A stretch of 64,000 bases of DNA from CAZMGV01 sp964565925. Lineage in GTDB: Bacteria; JAGRBM01; JAHCIT01. Positions 43,626-52,366 of the stretch are shown one piece after another. Numbering within the stretch: the stretch's first letter is position 1; each line of letters starts with the position of its first letter. The position numbers and the translations under genes were made by a program. The DNA lies in assembly GCA_964565925.1 (NCBI GenBank), contig CAZMGV010000001.1, positions 186,001 to 250,000 of the forward strand, written 5' to 3'. The notes below the pieces were generated by a model. The model saw nothing but the letters and a program-made list of their open reading frames with translations. It was not told the DNA's origin and did no database searches.

Positions 43626-44578
43626 GCCGCACCTGCCGCATCTGCATCTTCTTCGAGCGCCTTGCCGGTCAGCTTGGCGAACACGTCGCCCAGCGTCGGC
43701 GTCCGGATTCCGACCGACCGGAACCGTCCCTTGGGGAACAGCTCCACGATTCTCGGCACCGCCTTGTGGGCGTCCGGGCATTCGATCTGCAGGCGGCCCT
43801 TGGAAATCTCGCCCTTGAGGCCCAGCGACTTTGCGATCTCGTCACGGAGCGCCTCGAGGTCATCGCCCTCGATCACGATCAGGTCGTCGGCCACCTGGCG
43901 CTTCAGCGTCTCGGGCGTTTCAATCGCCACGCACTTGCCCGAATCCAGAACCAGCAGATGGTCGCAGTATTCGGCCTCTTCCGGATGGTGCGTCGTCACA
44001 AGCACAGTGAGGCCGGTTTCCTTGCAGAGCTTGCGGATCCGGTCCCAGATGCGCCGCAGCGTCGCCTGATCGAGACCCGCCGATGGTTCGTCCATAATCA
44101 GCAGATCGGGATCGTGCAGCAGCACCCGGGCCACTTCGAGCCTCCGGCGCATGCCGCCCGAAAAGCCCAGCACTTTCTCGTCTGCGCGGTCGGCCAGGTC
44201 CATGAATTCGAGCACTTCGCCGATACGTTTCTCGGCCGCTTCGCCCCTCACGCCGTATAGTGCCGCGCCGAACCGCAGGTTCTCCCGGGCCGACAGTTGT
44301 ACGTCAACCGACGGTTTCTGGAACACGACACCCAGCCGGGCACGGTAGGCGGCGTCCGTCGGCCGGATGCTCTTGCCGTCCAGCTTGATCTCGCCCCGCG
44401 TGAACGGAAGCAGTCCGGTCAGGATGTGGAATGCCGTGCTTTTGCCGGCGCCGTTGGGGCCCAGAAAACCGAAGATCTCGCCCCGGGCGACTTCAAAGGT
44501 CAGCCCTTCCAGTGCCGCCCGTTCCCCGTAACGATGCGACAGATCCTTCACTTCCAGCCGAAGAATTTTCGTGTCCAT
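43622..44578 (-). CDS. ABC transporter ATP-binding protein
   Basis: A 318-residue ATPase. Walker A GFLGPNGAGKSTAFHILTG near residue 38, Q-loop FQKPSVD, signature LGFSGGMRRRLEVARVLL and Walker B DLLIMDEPSAGLD near residue 160, H-loop TTHHPEEAE. The roughly 90 residues after residue 220 resemble the C-terminal extension of drug- and lipid-export ATPases of the CcmA/NatA type. It starts in the TGATG overlap with the ctaB stop and pairs with the downstream permease. Confidence 0.93.
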   Translation of the reverse strand: MDTKILRLEVKDLSHRYGERAALEGLTFEVARGEIFGFLGPNGAGKSTAFHILTGLLPFTRGEIKLDGKSIRPTDAAYRARLGVVFQKPSVDVQLSARENLRFGAALYGVRGEAAEKRIGEVLEFMDLADRADEKVLGFSGGMRRRLEVARVLLHDPDLLIMDEPSAGLDQATLRRIWDRIRKLCKETGLTVLVTTHHPEEAEYCDHLLVLDSGKCVAIETPETLKRQVADDLIVIEGDDLEALRDEIAKSLGLKGEISKGRLQIECPDAHKAVPRIVELFPKGRFRSVGIRTPTLGDVFAKLTGKALEEDADAAGAA

Positions 44579-45498
44579 CAGGAACGCATCCCCCCGTCAA
44601 CGATCAGCGCGGCAAAAATGGCGATGAGGTGCACGAGCGACAGGACGAACAGCCGCTTCGCCCAGCCCGCGGGTTGCGTCGCCGCCAGCCCCCTGAGCCC
44701 GAGCAGGAAATAGGCAAGCCCCAGTCCGAAGGCGGTGAACAGATAAACCGGTCCGGCAATTCCAAGGATAAACGGCAGCAGGCTGACCGGCATCAGCCCG
44801 GCCGACCACAGGACGATCTGGACGCGCGTCTGCCGTTCGCCGCTCTCGTGCGGATGGAGCACCAGCCCCGCGCGGGCGTATTCCTCGTTCCGGAAAAGCG
44901 AGATCGCCATGAAATGCGGCACCTGCCAGACGAACATAATGGCAAACAGCACGACGCCGGGGAGTTCAAACCGGTTCGTCGCCGCCGTCCAGCCGATGAG
45001 CGGCGGCATGGCACCGGGAATACCGCCGACCAGCAGCGCGAACGAGGACTTCTGCTTGAGCGGCGTGTAGATCAGTGCGTACGTGATGAGCGAGACGGCC
45101 GCCAGCATCCCTGTCAGGATATTCACCCCGAACGTGACCACCGGGATCCCAGCCAGCACCAGCGCCACGCCGAGGATCAGGGCCGAATTGTGCGGAAGCC
45201 GGCCGGCCGGGAGCGGCCGGTTTCTGGTGCGCTCCATGCGGCTGTCGACGTCGCGTTCGATATACATGTTGAGCGCGTTCGCACCGCCGATTGTGAGCCC
45301 CATGCCGGCCAGACAGATTGCCAGCGTATGAAGATCGGGCTTCACCGGAGCGATATAAGCCCCGGCCGCCGTCGCCCCCAGCGCGGTCACGAGGATGCGC
45401 GGCTTCGTGAGCGCCACGAGGTCGCGGATATTCACTCGCGGAACCGCCGCCTGGCCACTCACGGCAACCGGGCTCCCGGCCGGTGAATGGGTGGTCAC
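44578..45498 (-). CDS. ctaB: Protoheme IX farnesyltransferase (heme O synthase)
   Basis: A 306-residue UbiA-family membrane protein with eight or nine helices. The first Asp-rich motif is NALNMYIERDVDSRMERTRNRPLP near residue 95, and the second region includes TNRFELPGVVLFAIMFVWQVPHFMAIS. It adds farnesyl to heme B, giving heme O for ctaA. Its start overlaps the ctaA stop (ATGA), and the ABC ATPase starts at its stop. Confidence 0.95.
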   Translation of the reverse strand: MTTHSPAGSPVAVSGQAAVPRVNIRDLVALTKPRILVTALGATAAGAYIAPVKPDLHTLAICLAGMGLTIGGANALNMYIERDVDSRMERTRNRPLPAGRLPHNSALILGVALVLAGIPVVTFGVNILTGMLAAVSLITYALIYTPLKQKSSFALLVGGIPGAMPPLIGWTAATNRFELPGVVLFAIMFVWQVPHFMAISLFRNEEYARAGLVLHPHESGERQTRVQIVLWSAGLMPVSLLPFILGIAGPVYLFTAFGLGLAYFLLGLRGLAATQPAGWAKRLFVLSLVHLIAIFAALIVDGGMRS

Positions 45499-46427
45499 TG
45501 GGCTGTCGATGGCCGGACTCCTTTGGTCAGCACGGGGCCGCTGTCAGCCGTTGAGGGGGCAGTGGTACTGCCGCGTACGATCATCCACATGGAGACATGC
45601 GCCGCCAGCAGCAGCGCCCCGACGCCCAGATGCGCCGTAACGGTGATCAGTTCCAGATGCGAGAACACGCTCATGACGCCCAGCGCGATCTGGACGAGCA
45701 TCAGGACCACCGCGGACCTTGCCAGCCACCGGACCGCCGCCGGTGCCCCGGCCGTCTTCGAAACAGACCTCGACAGCCGGGTAACGGTCACGAACACAAG
45801 CGCCGCACCGGTCCGGTGCGTCATCTGGATCCAGACGGCAGCCGCCGGCCAGGCCGTCAGGCCGCAGAACGGGAAGCTGAGGCAGGCGAGCCCTGAATTT
45901 GTGTGCCGGACGACCGCGCCCATGACGATCTGCAGATAGACGATCACGCCCGACAGCACGATCACCCGCGGTATCGAATCAGGGACCGGCGTCTGCGCAG
46001 GAGCGGCGTCCGGACGGGTCAGGAACGCCAGCACGATCATCGTGCTGAAGAAGATCATCGACGTTCCCAGATGGGCCGTCGACACGGCCGGAGGCAGCTT
46101 GAAAATCACCGTGAGGCCGCCGAGCAGTCCCTGGAAAATGACGAGCCCGAGGGCGCCGAAGGCCAGCTTCCACAGGAGCGGCCGGTCCCGGTGTTCACGG
46201 TAGATAAGAACGGCTGAAACAATGGTCAGGATACCGACCGCGGTCGCCAGCAGCCGGTGTCCGTGTTCGTAGAAGATCAGCCCCCGCATGGGCGGCATCA
46301 ATGTACCGTAACAGGTCGGCCAGTCCGGGCACGCAAGCGAAGCGCCCGTTCCGTGCACGAGCCCGCCCACAAGGAGCAGGAAAAAGGTCGTAACGGCAGT
46401 GGTGAGAGTAACTCGATGGGCCCACAT
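45495..46427 (-). CDS. ctaA: Heme A synthase (CtaA/COX15)
   Basis: A 310-residue protein with eight helices in two four-helix repeats. The His ligands are in YEHGHRLLATAVGILT, STAHLGTSMIFF, MTHRTGAALVFV and TVTAHLGVGALLL, and each half has a Cys-containing loop: SLACPDWPTCYG and GLACLSFPFCGL. It oxidises heme O to heme A. The frame extends to 46835, but the ATG at 46427 with GAGGAG eleven bases upstream matches the first helix. It is the first gene of the operon, divergent from the SDR gene. Confidence 0.95.
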   Translation of the reverse strand: MWAHRVTLTTAVTTFFLLLVGGLVHGTGASLACPDWPTCYGTLMPPMRGLIFYEHGHRLLATAVGILTIVSAVLIYREHRDRPLLWKLAFGALGLVIFQGLLGGLTVIFKLPPAVSTAHLGTSMIFFSTMIVLAFLTRPDAAPAQTPVPDSIPRVIVLSGVIVYLQIVMGAVVRHTNSGLACLSFPFCGLTAWPAAAVWIQMTHRTGAALVFVTVTRLSRSVSKTAGAPAAVRWLARSAVVLMLVQIALGVMSVFSHLELITVTAHLGVGALLLAAHVSMWMIVRGSTTAPSTADSGPVLTKGVRPSTAQ

Positions 46428-46713
46428 GAGACGGCGGGACTCCTCATTAACAAGAACCGTTATTAACGGCGTCCGCGACCGGCGGACGGCACATTGCCGC
46501 CCGTCCCCTAGCCCCCTCTGTTTATCGAAACAAGCGCCAGCCAAAGGGTGTCGGGGCGTCGTTTTAACACTTCCGGAAGCCCGGTCCCGGCATCGGCCCC
46601 TTCTTATCCAAATTGAGTCTGCCGGTCTTGCCCTTTCCCTATCAGAACCGGTTAGGGTTTCGTCCGTCCCGGTACTGACACCGGAATTCACCTTGATTGG
46701 AGCGATGACCCCT

Positions 46714-47505
46714 ATGACCACCCCCAGTGCCCACGACCTGACCGGCCAGAAGATACTCGTTACCGGCGCCGCCCGGGGAATCGGCAAGGGAATTGCCTTG
46801 GTCTGCGCACGGGCCGGCGCGGACGTCGTCATCAACTACCGGAAAAACACCGACCAGGCGGCGGAAGTCGTCGCCGAGATCCAGAAACTGGGCCGCAAGG
46901 CGAAGGCGATCCAGGGCGACGTCGCCGTCTCCGCCGACGTGAAGCGGGTCTTTGCCGAGGCGAAAGAATTCCTGGGCGGCCTGGATTCGGTCGCCGTGAA
47001 CGCCGGTATCGCCTCCAAGTCGATCAATGTCCGCGAAACCCCGGACGAGGAGATCGAGCGCGTGTTCGCCGTCGACCTTCTGGGTGCCTACTACTGCGCG
47101 CGGGAAGCCGCCGCCATCCTGCACGAGCAGAAGCACGGCCTCATCGTCATGATTTCCAGCGTCGTCGCCAACACCCGCGGCGCCAAAATGGGCCCCTACG
47201 CGGTCGCCAAAGCGGCACTGGAGGGGCTCATGACCATGCTCGCCCGGGAAGAAGCCCAGGCGCGGGTCCGGGTGAACAACATCCTTCCGGGCCTCGTGAA
47301 CACCGACATGGGCCTCAAGGTGGTGAAGCCAATGGGTATCAAGGACCTGAAACAGATCGGACCGGCCTTCCCCATGGGCCGCATCTGCGAACCGGAGGAC
47401 ATCGGCAACCTGTTCGCGTTCCTGGCATCGCCGGCCGGATCGTACATCACCGGCCAGTCGATCCAGGTGGACGGCGGCCAGACCCTCGTGAAGGGAATGT
47501 TCTAA
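46714..47505 (+). CDS. Short-chain dehydrogenase/reductase (FabG-like)
   Basis: A 263-residue classical SDR. Cofactor motif KILVTGAARGIGKGIAL, NAG in VAVNAGIAS, catalytic Ser in VMISSVVAN and the YxxxK pair in GPYAVAKAALEG; IQVDGGQTLVKGMF ends the protein. NADP preference is suggested by INYRKN after beta-2. FabG itself is possible but there is no fatty-acid gene cluster here. The ATG at 46714 has GGAG eleven bases upstream; 46705 is an alternative with poorer spacing. Nothing recognisable is seen in the 286 bases between it and ctaA. Confidence 0.88.
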   Translation: MTTPSAHDLTGQKILVTGAARGIGKGIALVCARAGADVVINYRKNTDQAAEVVAEIQKLGRKAKAIQGDVAVSADVKRVFAEAKEFLGGLDSVAVNAGIASKSINVRETPDEEIERVFAVDLLGAYYCAREAAAILHEQKHGLIVMISSVVANTRGAKMGPYAVAKAALEGLMTMLAREEAQARVRVNNILPGLVNTDMGLKVVKPMGIKDLKQIGPAFPMGRICEPEDIGNLFAFLASPAGSYITGQSIQVDGGQTLVKGMF

Positions 47506-47536
47506 CGGAGTTCCGGAGCTGAATTATCCGCTTATA

Positions 47537-47564
47537 TTGACACGGGGCTCTGCGTATATAATCT
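47537..47564 (+). promoter_or_regulatory. Promoter of tRNA-Leu
   Basis: TTGACA at 47537-47542 is a perfect -35 box. The -10 region TATATAATCT offers TAATCT at a 16-base spacing or the consensus TATAAT at 14. It lies about 30 bases upstream of the tRNA, as expected for a stable RNA promoter; CTAGGGG just after resembles a GC-rich discriminator. Confidence 0.65.
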
Positions 47565-47593
47565 AGGGGTCCCGGCGGGCTGAAAAGCCCCAT

Positions 47594-47678
47594 GCGGATA
47601 TGGTGGAATTGGCAGACACGTAGGTCTCAGAAGCCTATGGGGCAACCCGTGACGGTTCAAGTCCGTCTATCCGCACCA
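47594..47678 (+). tRNA. tRNA-Leu, anticodon CAG
   Basis: Acceptor GCGGATA/TATCCGC, long variable arm (GGGGCAACCC), anticodon stem TAGGT/GCCTA around CTCAGAA (anticodon CAG), T arm with GTTCAAGTC, discriminator A and encoded CCA. The class II variable arm and the TGGTGGAATTGG D arm are typical of tRNA-Leu. Confidence 0.97.
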
Positions 47679-47838
47679 ACTATCTTCATTTTCTCAATCT
47701 GCAGACACTGTAGCGAACAGCCTACCAGGGAGCGCCGACTGCTCTACTTGAGACGGGTTCTTGCGACCCTTCAGGGGCTGACCCACGTCATCTTCAGGAA
47801 ACATTCGCCGGGATAGGCTATGAACAGCGTATATCCCG

Positions 47839-50800
47839 ATGGAAGAACCCGAACAGATACAGGATGAGTTCGCCGCTCCGGCGAAACCCGCCCCGGGCGC
47901 CGGCGTCTGGGAAGCGCTCCAGATCCGGCCGGAGGAAGTCAGCCGTTCGGCCCTGCTGTTTGTGTATCTGTTCGGCGCGAGCGTCGTCTTTACCACCGCC
48001 CGCACCGCGCGGGACGCCCTGTTTCTAAGCGAGTTCCCGCTCACCTGGCTGCCGTGGCTCGCCGTCGCGTTCGGCGGCGCCGCCGCGCTGATCACGCCCT
48101 TCTATTCGCCGCTCGCCAACCGGTTCCGGCGGGACCGCTTCAATGCGGCGTTCGCGACCGCACTGGCCTTCAGCTACCTGGCCGCCTGGGCGCTGGTGCA
48201 TCTCCACTGGCGGCCCGTGTATCCGATCCTCTACGTCTGGGTGGAGGTGACCAATAACCTCCTGATCGTGCAGTTCTGGACGCTGGCCAACGACCTGCAC
48301 GACGCGCGCGAGGCCAAACGCCTCTTCGGCGTCATCGGCAGCGGGCGCATGCTCGGAATCCTGGTTTGCGGTATCGCCGTCAGCATGGCCGTCAAGCAGA
48401 TCGGAACGGCATCGCTCCTCATCGTGAACGCGTGCGTGCTGGTGCTGATGGCCATTCTCGTGCTCCGCATCGGGCGCACCTATCTTAAATCCACCGGCGT
48501 CACGCGGATCGTCTCCGAAGGCGGCCGCCCGACGCAGTCCGTTACCGCGCTCTGGAAATCCCGCTACATCCTCTGGATCATCGCGATGATCGCGTTCACG
48601 TATGTCGTCGCCACTATCGGAGACTACCAGTTCAAGGCGATCGCGAGAGCGAACTACTCGGGCGAGAAGCTCGCCTCGTTCTTCGCCCTGTTCTACGGCC
48701 TCACCGGCGCGGCCGCGTTTATCTTCCAGTTCTTCATCTCGTCGCGCCTTCTGGCCGCCTTTGGCATCGCCGCCGGACTTCTGGCGATGCCGCTCATGCT
48801 GGGGCTGAGCAACCTCTCGCTGCTGCTCACGGGCGGCGCGCTGCTGTCGGCGGCCGCCATCAAGTTCAGCGACAACGCTTTCCAGTTCACCATCAACGAC
48901 TCGTCGCTCCAGATGCTCTACTATCCGTTCCCCGACAGCCTGAAGACGAAGCTGAAGGCGATCCTGGAAGGAGCGGTGAAGCCGGTCGGCTACGGGCTGG
49001 GCGGCCTGCTGCTGATCCTGCTCGCCGGAACGCTGGGCCCGGTGGGGCTGGCGTGGATCGCCATTCCGCTGGTGGGCCTGTGGGCATTTTCAGTCACTGT
49101 GCTGAGAAAGCTGTACCTGGACGCGCTCGTGCAGTCCCTTGCCCATCATCAGTTCGAAACCGCGGGGCTCGATCTCTCGCCGTCGCCGCAGATCGTGCAG
49201 GTCCTCTCCGACACGGTCCGCACGGGCAACGAGGCGCAGGCGGGGTTCGCCCTCGATACGCTGCGCGAGGTGGACCCGGAGGCAGCCGCCCCGCTGGCCG
49301 TCGAGCTTCTTGAGCGGCCCGACCGGCGGCGGTTCGCCATGGAACGGGTCGCCGGACTTCCGGTGGACCCGGACGTCGTCCGCAAATACCTGGACGACGC
49401 CGACGTCAAAGTCCGCAAGGAAGCGATCCGCGCCTATATCTCGCTGGTGCATGAAGACGGCATCGAACAGATAGCCCCGCACCTCTCGTCTCCCGATCTG
49501 GACGAGTCGGACTCGGCCTGCGCCGCGCTGATCCATGACGGCGGGCTGGACGGAGTCCTGATCGCCGCCGACCACCTGCGGCGGCTGCTCACCGGAACCG
49601 ATCCGGAACGGGCCCGCGCCGCGCGCATTCTCGGCGAGGCGAAAGTCCGGGCATTCGCAAGACCGCTCCACCGGCTGATCGCCGATCCGTCTCTGGTGGT
49701 CCGTCGCGCGGCCGCCGAAGCGGCCGGCCGCGTAAAAAGCCGCAAGCTCCTGCGCCCGCTGGTCGAGATGCTGGGCGACTGGCGCCTCAGGGCCATCGCC
49801 GTGCAGGCACTCGAAGCCTACGGCGAGAAAGCGCTCGCCACGCTCAAGGACGCGCTGGGGGACGAAACCGTCCCGCTCGAGATCCGCCTGCGTATCCCGA
49901 GACTGATCCGGCGCATCCACCATCCGGACGCCGTCCACGCGCTCTGGTCGCACGCCGAAACCCCCAACGAACGGCTGCGCGCGCAGGTGCTTCACCACGC
50001 GTCGCGGCTCCGCGAGCAGTGGTCCATCACGATCGAGCCGAAGAAGGTCCGCGACTATCTGGATACGGAACGGGCCGCGGCCGCTCTCTGGCTGAACCGG
50101 CGGACCACGCTGAAACCGCATCTTCCGGACCCGCTGCTCGACGAGGCCGTCGAGAGCGAGCTCCGCTGGTGCCGCCGCCGCGTCTTTTCGCTGCTCCGGG
50201 TCCTCTATCCGTTCGACGCGATCAGCAGCATCCGGCTGTCGGTCGAGGGCAATAATCCGGCGCGCCGGGCGACCGCACTCGAGACGCTCGACAACATGCT
50301 CGAGAGGCATCAGCGGGACTGGATCGTGCCGCTGTTCGACACGACTTCCGGCGAACGGGCGGCGCTCGCCGTCCGGAGCGACAAGATGCCGGCGGCCGAG
50401 ACCAGCGGCCAGATTTACGAGCAGGTGCTGTCGGGCAGCGACGCGTATCTTGCCGCGGTCATGGTCCGCATCCTGATCCGCACGAAGCATTTCCAGGCGG
50501 CGAGCGTGGAACCCGCCGCACTCGCCCGGTGGGGCGAGATGGCGCTCGAGGAACTCTGCGCCGCTCGCCTGCACGGGCGCGGCGATCCCGCCGCCTTCGA
50601 GAAAATCGCCCGTGAGCGCGGCCTCGCGCGGCTTGCACAGCTTATCGAAAACTACCGGACGAAACCGGAGGGAAACACCATGCTCACCACACTCGAACGG
50701 GTCCTGTTCCTGAAAGGCGTCTCGCTGTTCAAGGAAGTCCCCGGCGACGACCTCGCGGGTATCGCGCAGGAGTCTTCAGTCGCGGAGTTCAAGGACGGCA

Positions 50801-51120
50801 ACGACGTGTTCCGCCACGGCGACACCGGCGACGCCCTTTTTCTCATCGTCAGCGGCAAGGTCCGCATCCATATCGGCACAAGCGACATTGCCCGTCTCGG
50901 CGAAGGCGAATGCTTCGGAGAGATGGCAATCCTCGACAACGCGCCACGCTCGGCCACCGTCACGGCACTGGGCGACCTGGTCACGCTCAAGATCACGCAG
51001 GAGGATTTCTTCGAAATTCTGGCCGACCGGCCCGAGATCGCCCGCAGCGTCTTCTCGGTGCTCACGGCCAGACTGCGAACTGCGGATGCGGAGATCCGGC
51101 GGCTCACGACCGCACAGTAA
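47839..51120 (+). CDS. Npt/ADP-ATP-carrier-like transporter fused to HEAT repeats and a cyclic-nucleotide-binding domain
   Basis: A 1,093-residue fusion. Residues about 35-440 are a transporter of about 12 helices resembling the Npt1/Npt2 ADP/ATP-carrier family (ARTARDALFLSEFP in the first helices, YVWVEVTNNLLIVQFWTLANDL, RLFGVIGSGRMLG). Residues about 450-950 are HEAT-like repeats (for example DADVKVRKEAIRAYISL, DPSLVVRRAAAEAAGRV). The last 135 residues are a cNMP-binding fold (FKDGNDVFRHGDTGDALFLI; CFGEMAILDNAPRSATV) with the Glu and Arg of the phosphate-binding cassette intact and no DNA-binding domain. The start is ATG at 47839. It could be a gated nucleotide exchanger or a membrane sensor; transport is not shown. 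The patatin gene is convergent, 6 bases away. Confidence 0.85.
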   Translation: MEEPEQIQDEFAAPAKPAPGAGVWEALQIRPEEVSRSALLFVYLFGASVVFTTARTARDALFLSEFPLTWLPWLAVAFGGAAALITPFYSPLANRFRRDRFNAAFATALAFSYLAAWALVHLHWRPVYPILYVWVEVTNNLLIVQFWTLANDLHDAREAKRLFGVIGSGRMLGILVCGIAVSMAVKQIGTASLLIVNACVLVLMAILVLRIGRTYLKSTGVTRIVSEGGRPTQSVTALWKSRYILWIIAMIAFTYVVATIGDYQFKAIARANYSGEKLASFFALFYGLTGAAAFIFQFFISSRLLAAFGIAAGLLAMPLMLGLSNLSLLLTGGALLSAAAIKFSDNAFQFTINDSSLQMLYYPFPDSLKTKLKAILEGAVKPVGYGLGGLLLILLAGTLGPVGLAWIAIPLVGLWAFSVTVLRKLYLDALVQSLAHHQFETAGLDLSPSPQIVQVLSDTVRTGNEAQAGFALDTLREVDPEAAAPLAVELLERPDRRRFAMERVAGLPVDPDVVRKYLDDADVKVRKEAIRAYISLVHEDGIEQIAPHLSSPDLDESDSACAALIHDGGLDGVLIAADHLRRLLTGTDPERARAARILGEAKVRAFARPLHRLIADPSLVVRRAAAEAAGRVKSRKLLRPLVEMLGDWRLRAIAVQALEAYGEKALATLKDALGDETVPLEIRLRIPRLIRRIHHPDAVHALWSHAETPNERLRAQVLHHASRLREQWSITIEPKKVRDYLDTERAAAALWLNRRTTLKPHLPDPLLDEAVESELRWCRRRVFSLLRVLYPFDAISSIRLSVEGNNPARRATALETLDNMLERHQRDWIVPLFDTTSGERAALAVRSDKMPAAETSGQIYEQVLSGSDAYLAAVMVRILIRTKHFQAASVEPAALARWGEMALEELCAARLHGRGDPAAFEKIARERGLARLAQLIENYRTKPEGNTMLTTLERVLFLKGVSLFKEVPGDDLAGIAQESSVAEFKDGNDVFRHGDTGDALFLIVSGKVRIHIGTSDIARLGEGECFGEMAILDNAPRSATVTALGDLVTLKITQEDFFEILADRPEIARSVFSVLTARLRTADAEIRRLTTAQ

Positions 51121-51126
51121 ACCCCG

Positions 51127-52191
51127 TCACAGCGGTTCGATCTCTTCCCGGATCCTGCCGCTCGTCACCGTCTCGAGGAATTCATCGGCCAGTTCCCGGC
51201 AGCGGTCCACGGTCTCTTCCCACAGGCGAATCCGTTCGTCGGCCCGGTTCTTGAACGTATAGAAGTCGCTGCGGTCGGGGATCTTCTCCATCGGCAGCGA
51301 CTCGACGAACTCCTCCGACGGGCAGACGACGATCACGTCCCGCAGGTTCTCCCGCCCGCCCCGCCGCCAGAGCAGCGCCTTGTCCAGCCAGCCGGGCACC
51401 ACGTTCGGAACGAAATGCGGATACAGGACGACGTCGCCTTCATCCAGCTCGAACGGAAGATCCATGTGGTAGTCCACGAGACCGCCGTCCCGGTAACTGC
51501 CCGCCGGGGACCCGGCCGGCTGCGCCACGCGCTCCATCACGAACGGGATCGACCCGGTGGCGAGCAGCGCGTCCGGAAGATTGTGTTCCGAGAGCGGGAT
51601 GTGTTCGGCGTTCAGCAGCCGGTCGGGGAAAAGCTGGCCGCCGCCCGGATGATGAAAAATCACCCGCTTGAGAAACAGTCCGAGCAGGCCGCGGTTCAGC
51701 GTGTTGGCGGCGGCCGCCGCTGCGAACCCGGCGCCCAGCACGTACCGGTTGTCGCTTCCGGTCAGGTGCCGGGATCGGGCCGTCACGATATGCAGCCGCC
51801 GTTTGCGGCTTTCCAGAATCTGCCGCGCGGCCTGTGGCGGCACATACGACCCGATGATTTCGCGGGCCGTGCGGCTGACCTCGCTCGCAGGCGGTTTCTC
51901 CGAATAGCGCTGGTTGATGTAGCTGTGCTCGAGTTTTTCGAGCGCCGCGACCGGATCGTCCTGGGTGAGCGCCGCGAACCGCCACGCTCCCGCCGAGGCG
52001 CCGATCAGATCGACGGGGCCCGGGCTGTCCTTCAGCCAGCCGCCGAAGATCGCCCGGTCGAGCTGGCTGAGGACCAGCCACTTGGGTCCTCCGGCGGCGC
52101 CCGGAATAATTTTCACGTCCGCAGGCGATAGCCCCGCGTCCCGCACCTTCTTCAGCGCCCGGTATCCTGCCAGAAACTGGAGCCGCTTCAT
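51127..52191 (-). CDS. Patatin-like phospholipase
   Basis: A 354-residue acyl hydrolase. The oxyanion-hole glycines are in PGAAGGPKWLVLSQ, the nucleophile elbow is GASAGAW (Ser near residue 65) and the catalytic Asp is in YRDGGLVDYH, so the Ser-Asp dyad is complete. There is no signal peptide. Such enzymes release fatty acids from phospholipids or other esters. The ATG at 52191 has GAGAGGG upstream and is preferred to the in-frame start seven codons earlier. It is convergent with the transporter fusion, with only 6 bases between the stops. Confidence 0.88.
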   Translation of the reverse strand: MKRLQFLAGYRALKKVRDAGLSPADVKIIPGAAGGPKWLVLSQLDRAIFGGWLKDSPGPVDLIGASAGAWRFAALTQDDPVAALEKLEHSYINQRYSEKPPASEVSRTAREIIGSYVPPQAARQILESRKRRLHIVTARSRHLTGSDNRYVLGAGFAAAAAANTLNRGLLGLFLKRVIFHHPGGGQLFPDRLLNAEHIPLSEHNLPDALLATGSIPFVMERVAQPAGSPAGSYRDGGLVDYHMDLPFELDEGDVVLYPHFVPNVVPGWLDKALLWRRGGRENLRDVIVVCPSEEFVESLPMEKIPDRSDFYTFKNRADERIRLWEETVDRCRELADEFLETVTSGRIREEIEPL

Positions 52192-52366
52192 CACACCCTC
52201 TCGCTCCTGCACCTTTAATATATCGCAACCGAATTGTTACGCGCAGCGAAATCCGGCCCTTTATTCCCCCGCACCGGTGTCCTACCGTTAACGGCCGTTG
52301 CCTCAGCTTTATGGGCCGCCAATGGTCCATGTTAGCCGTCCATGTTTCAACCGAAGGGGATAAATC

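Noticed and set aside
46428..46835. Upstream extension of ctaA by 136 residues
   Set aside because: The sequence is Arg/Ser/Thr-rich with no homology; ATG 46427 has a good ribosome binding site and begins just before the first helix.
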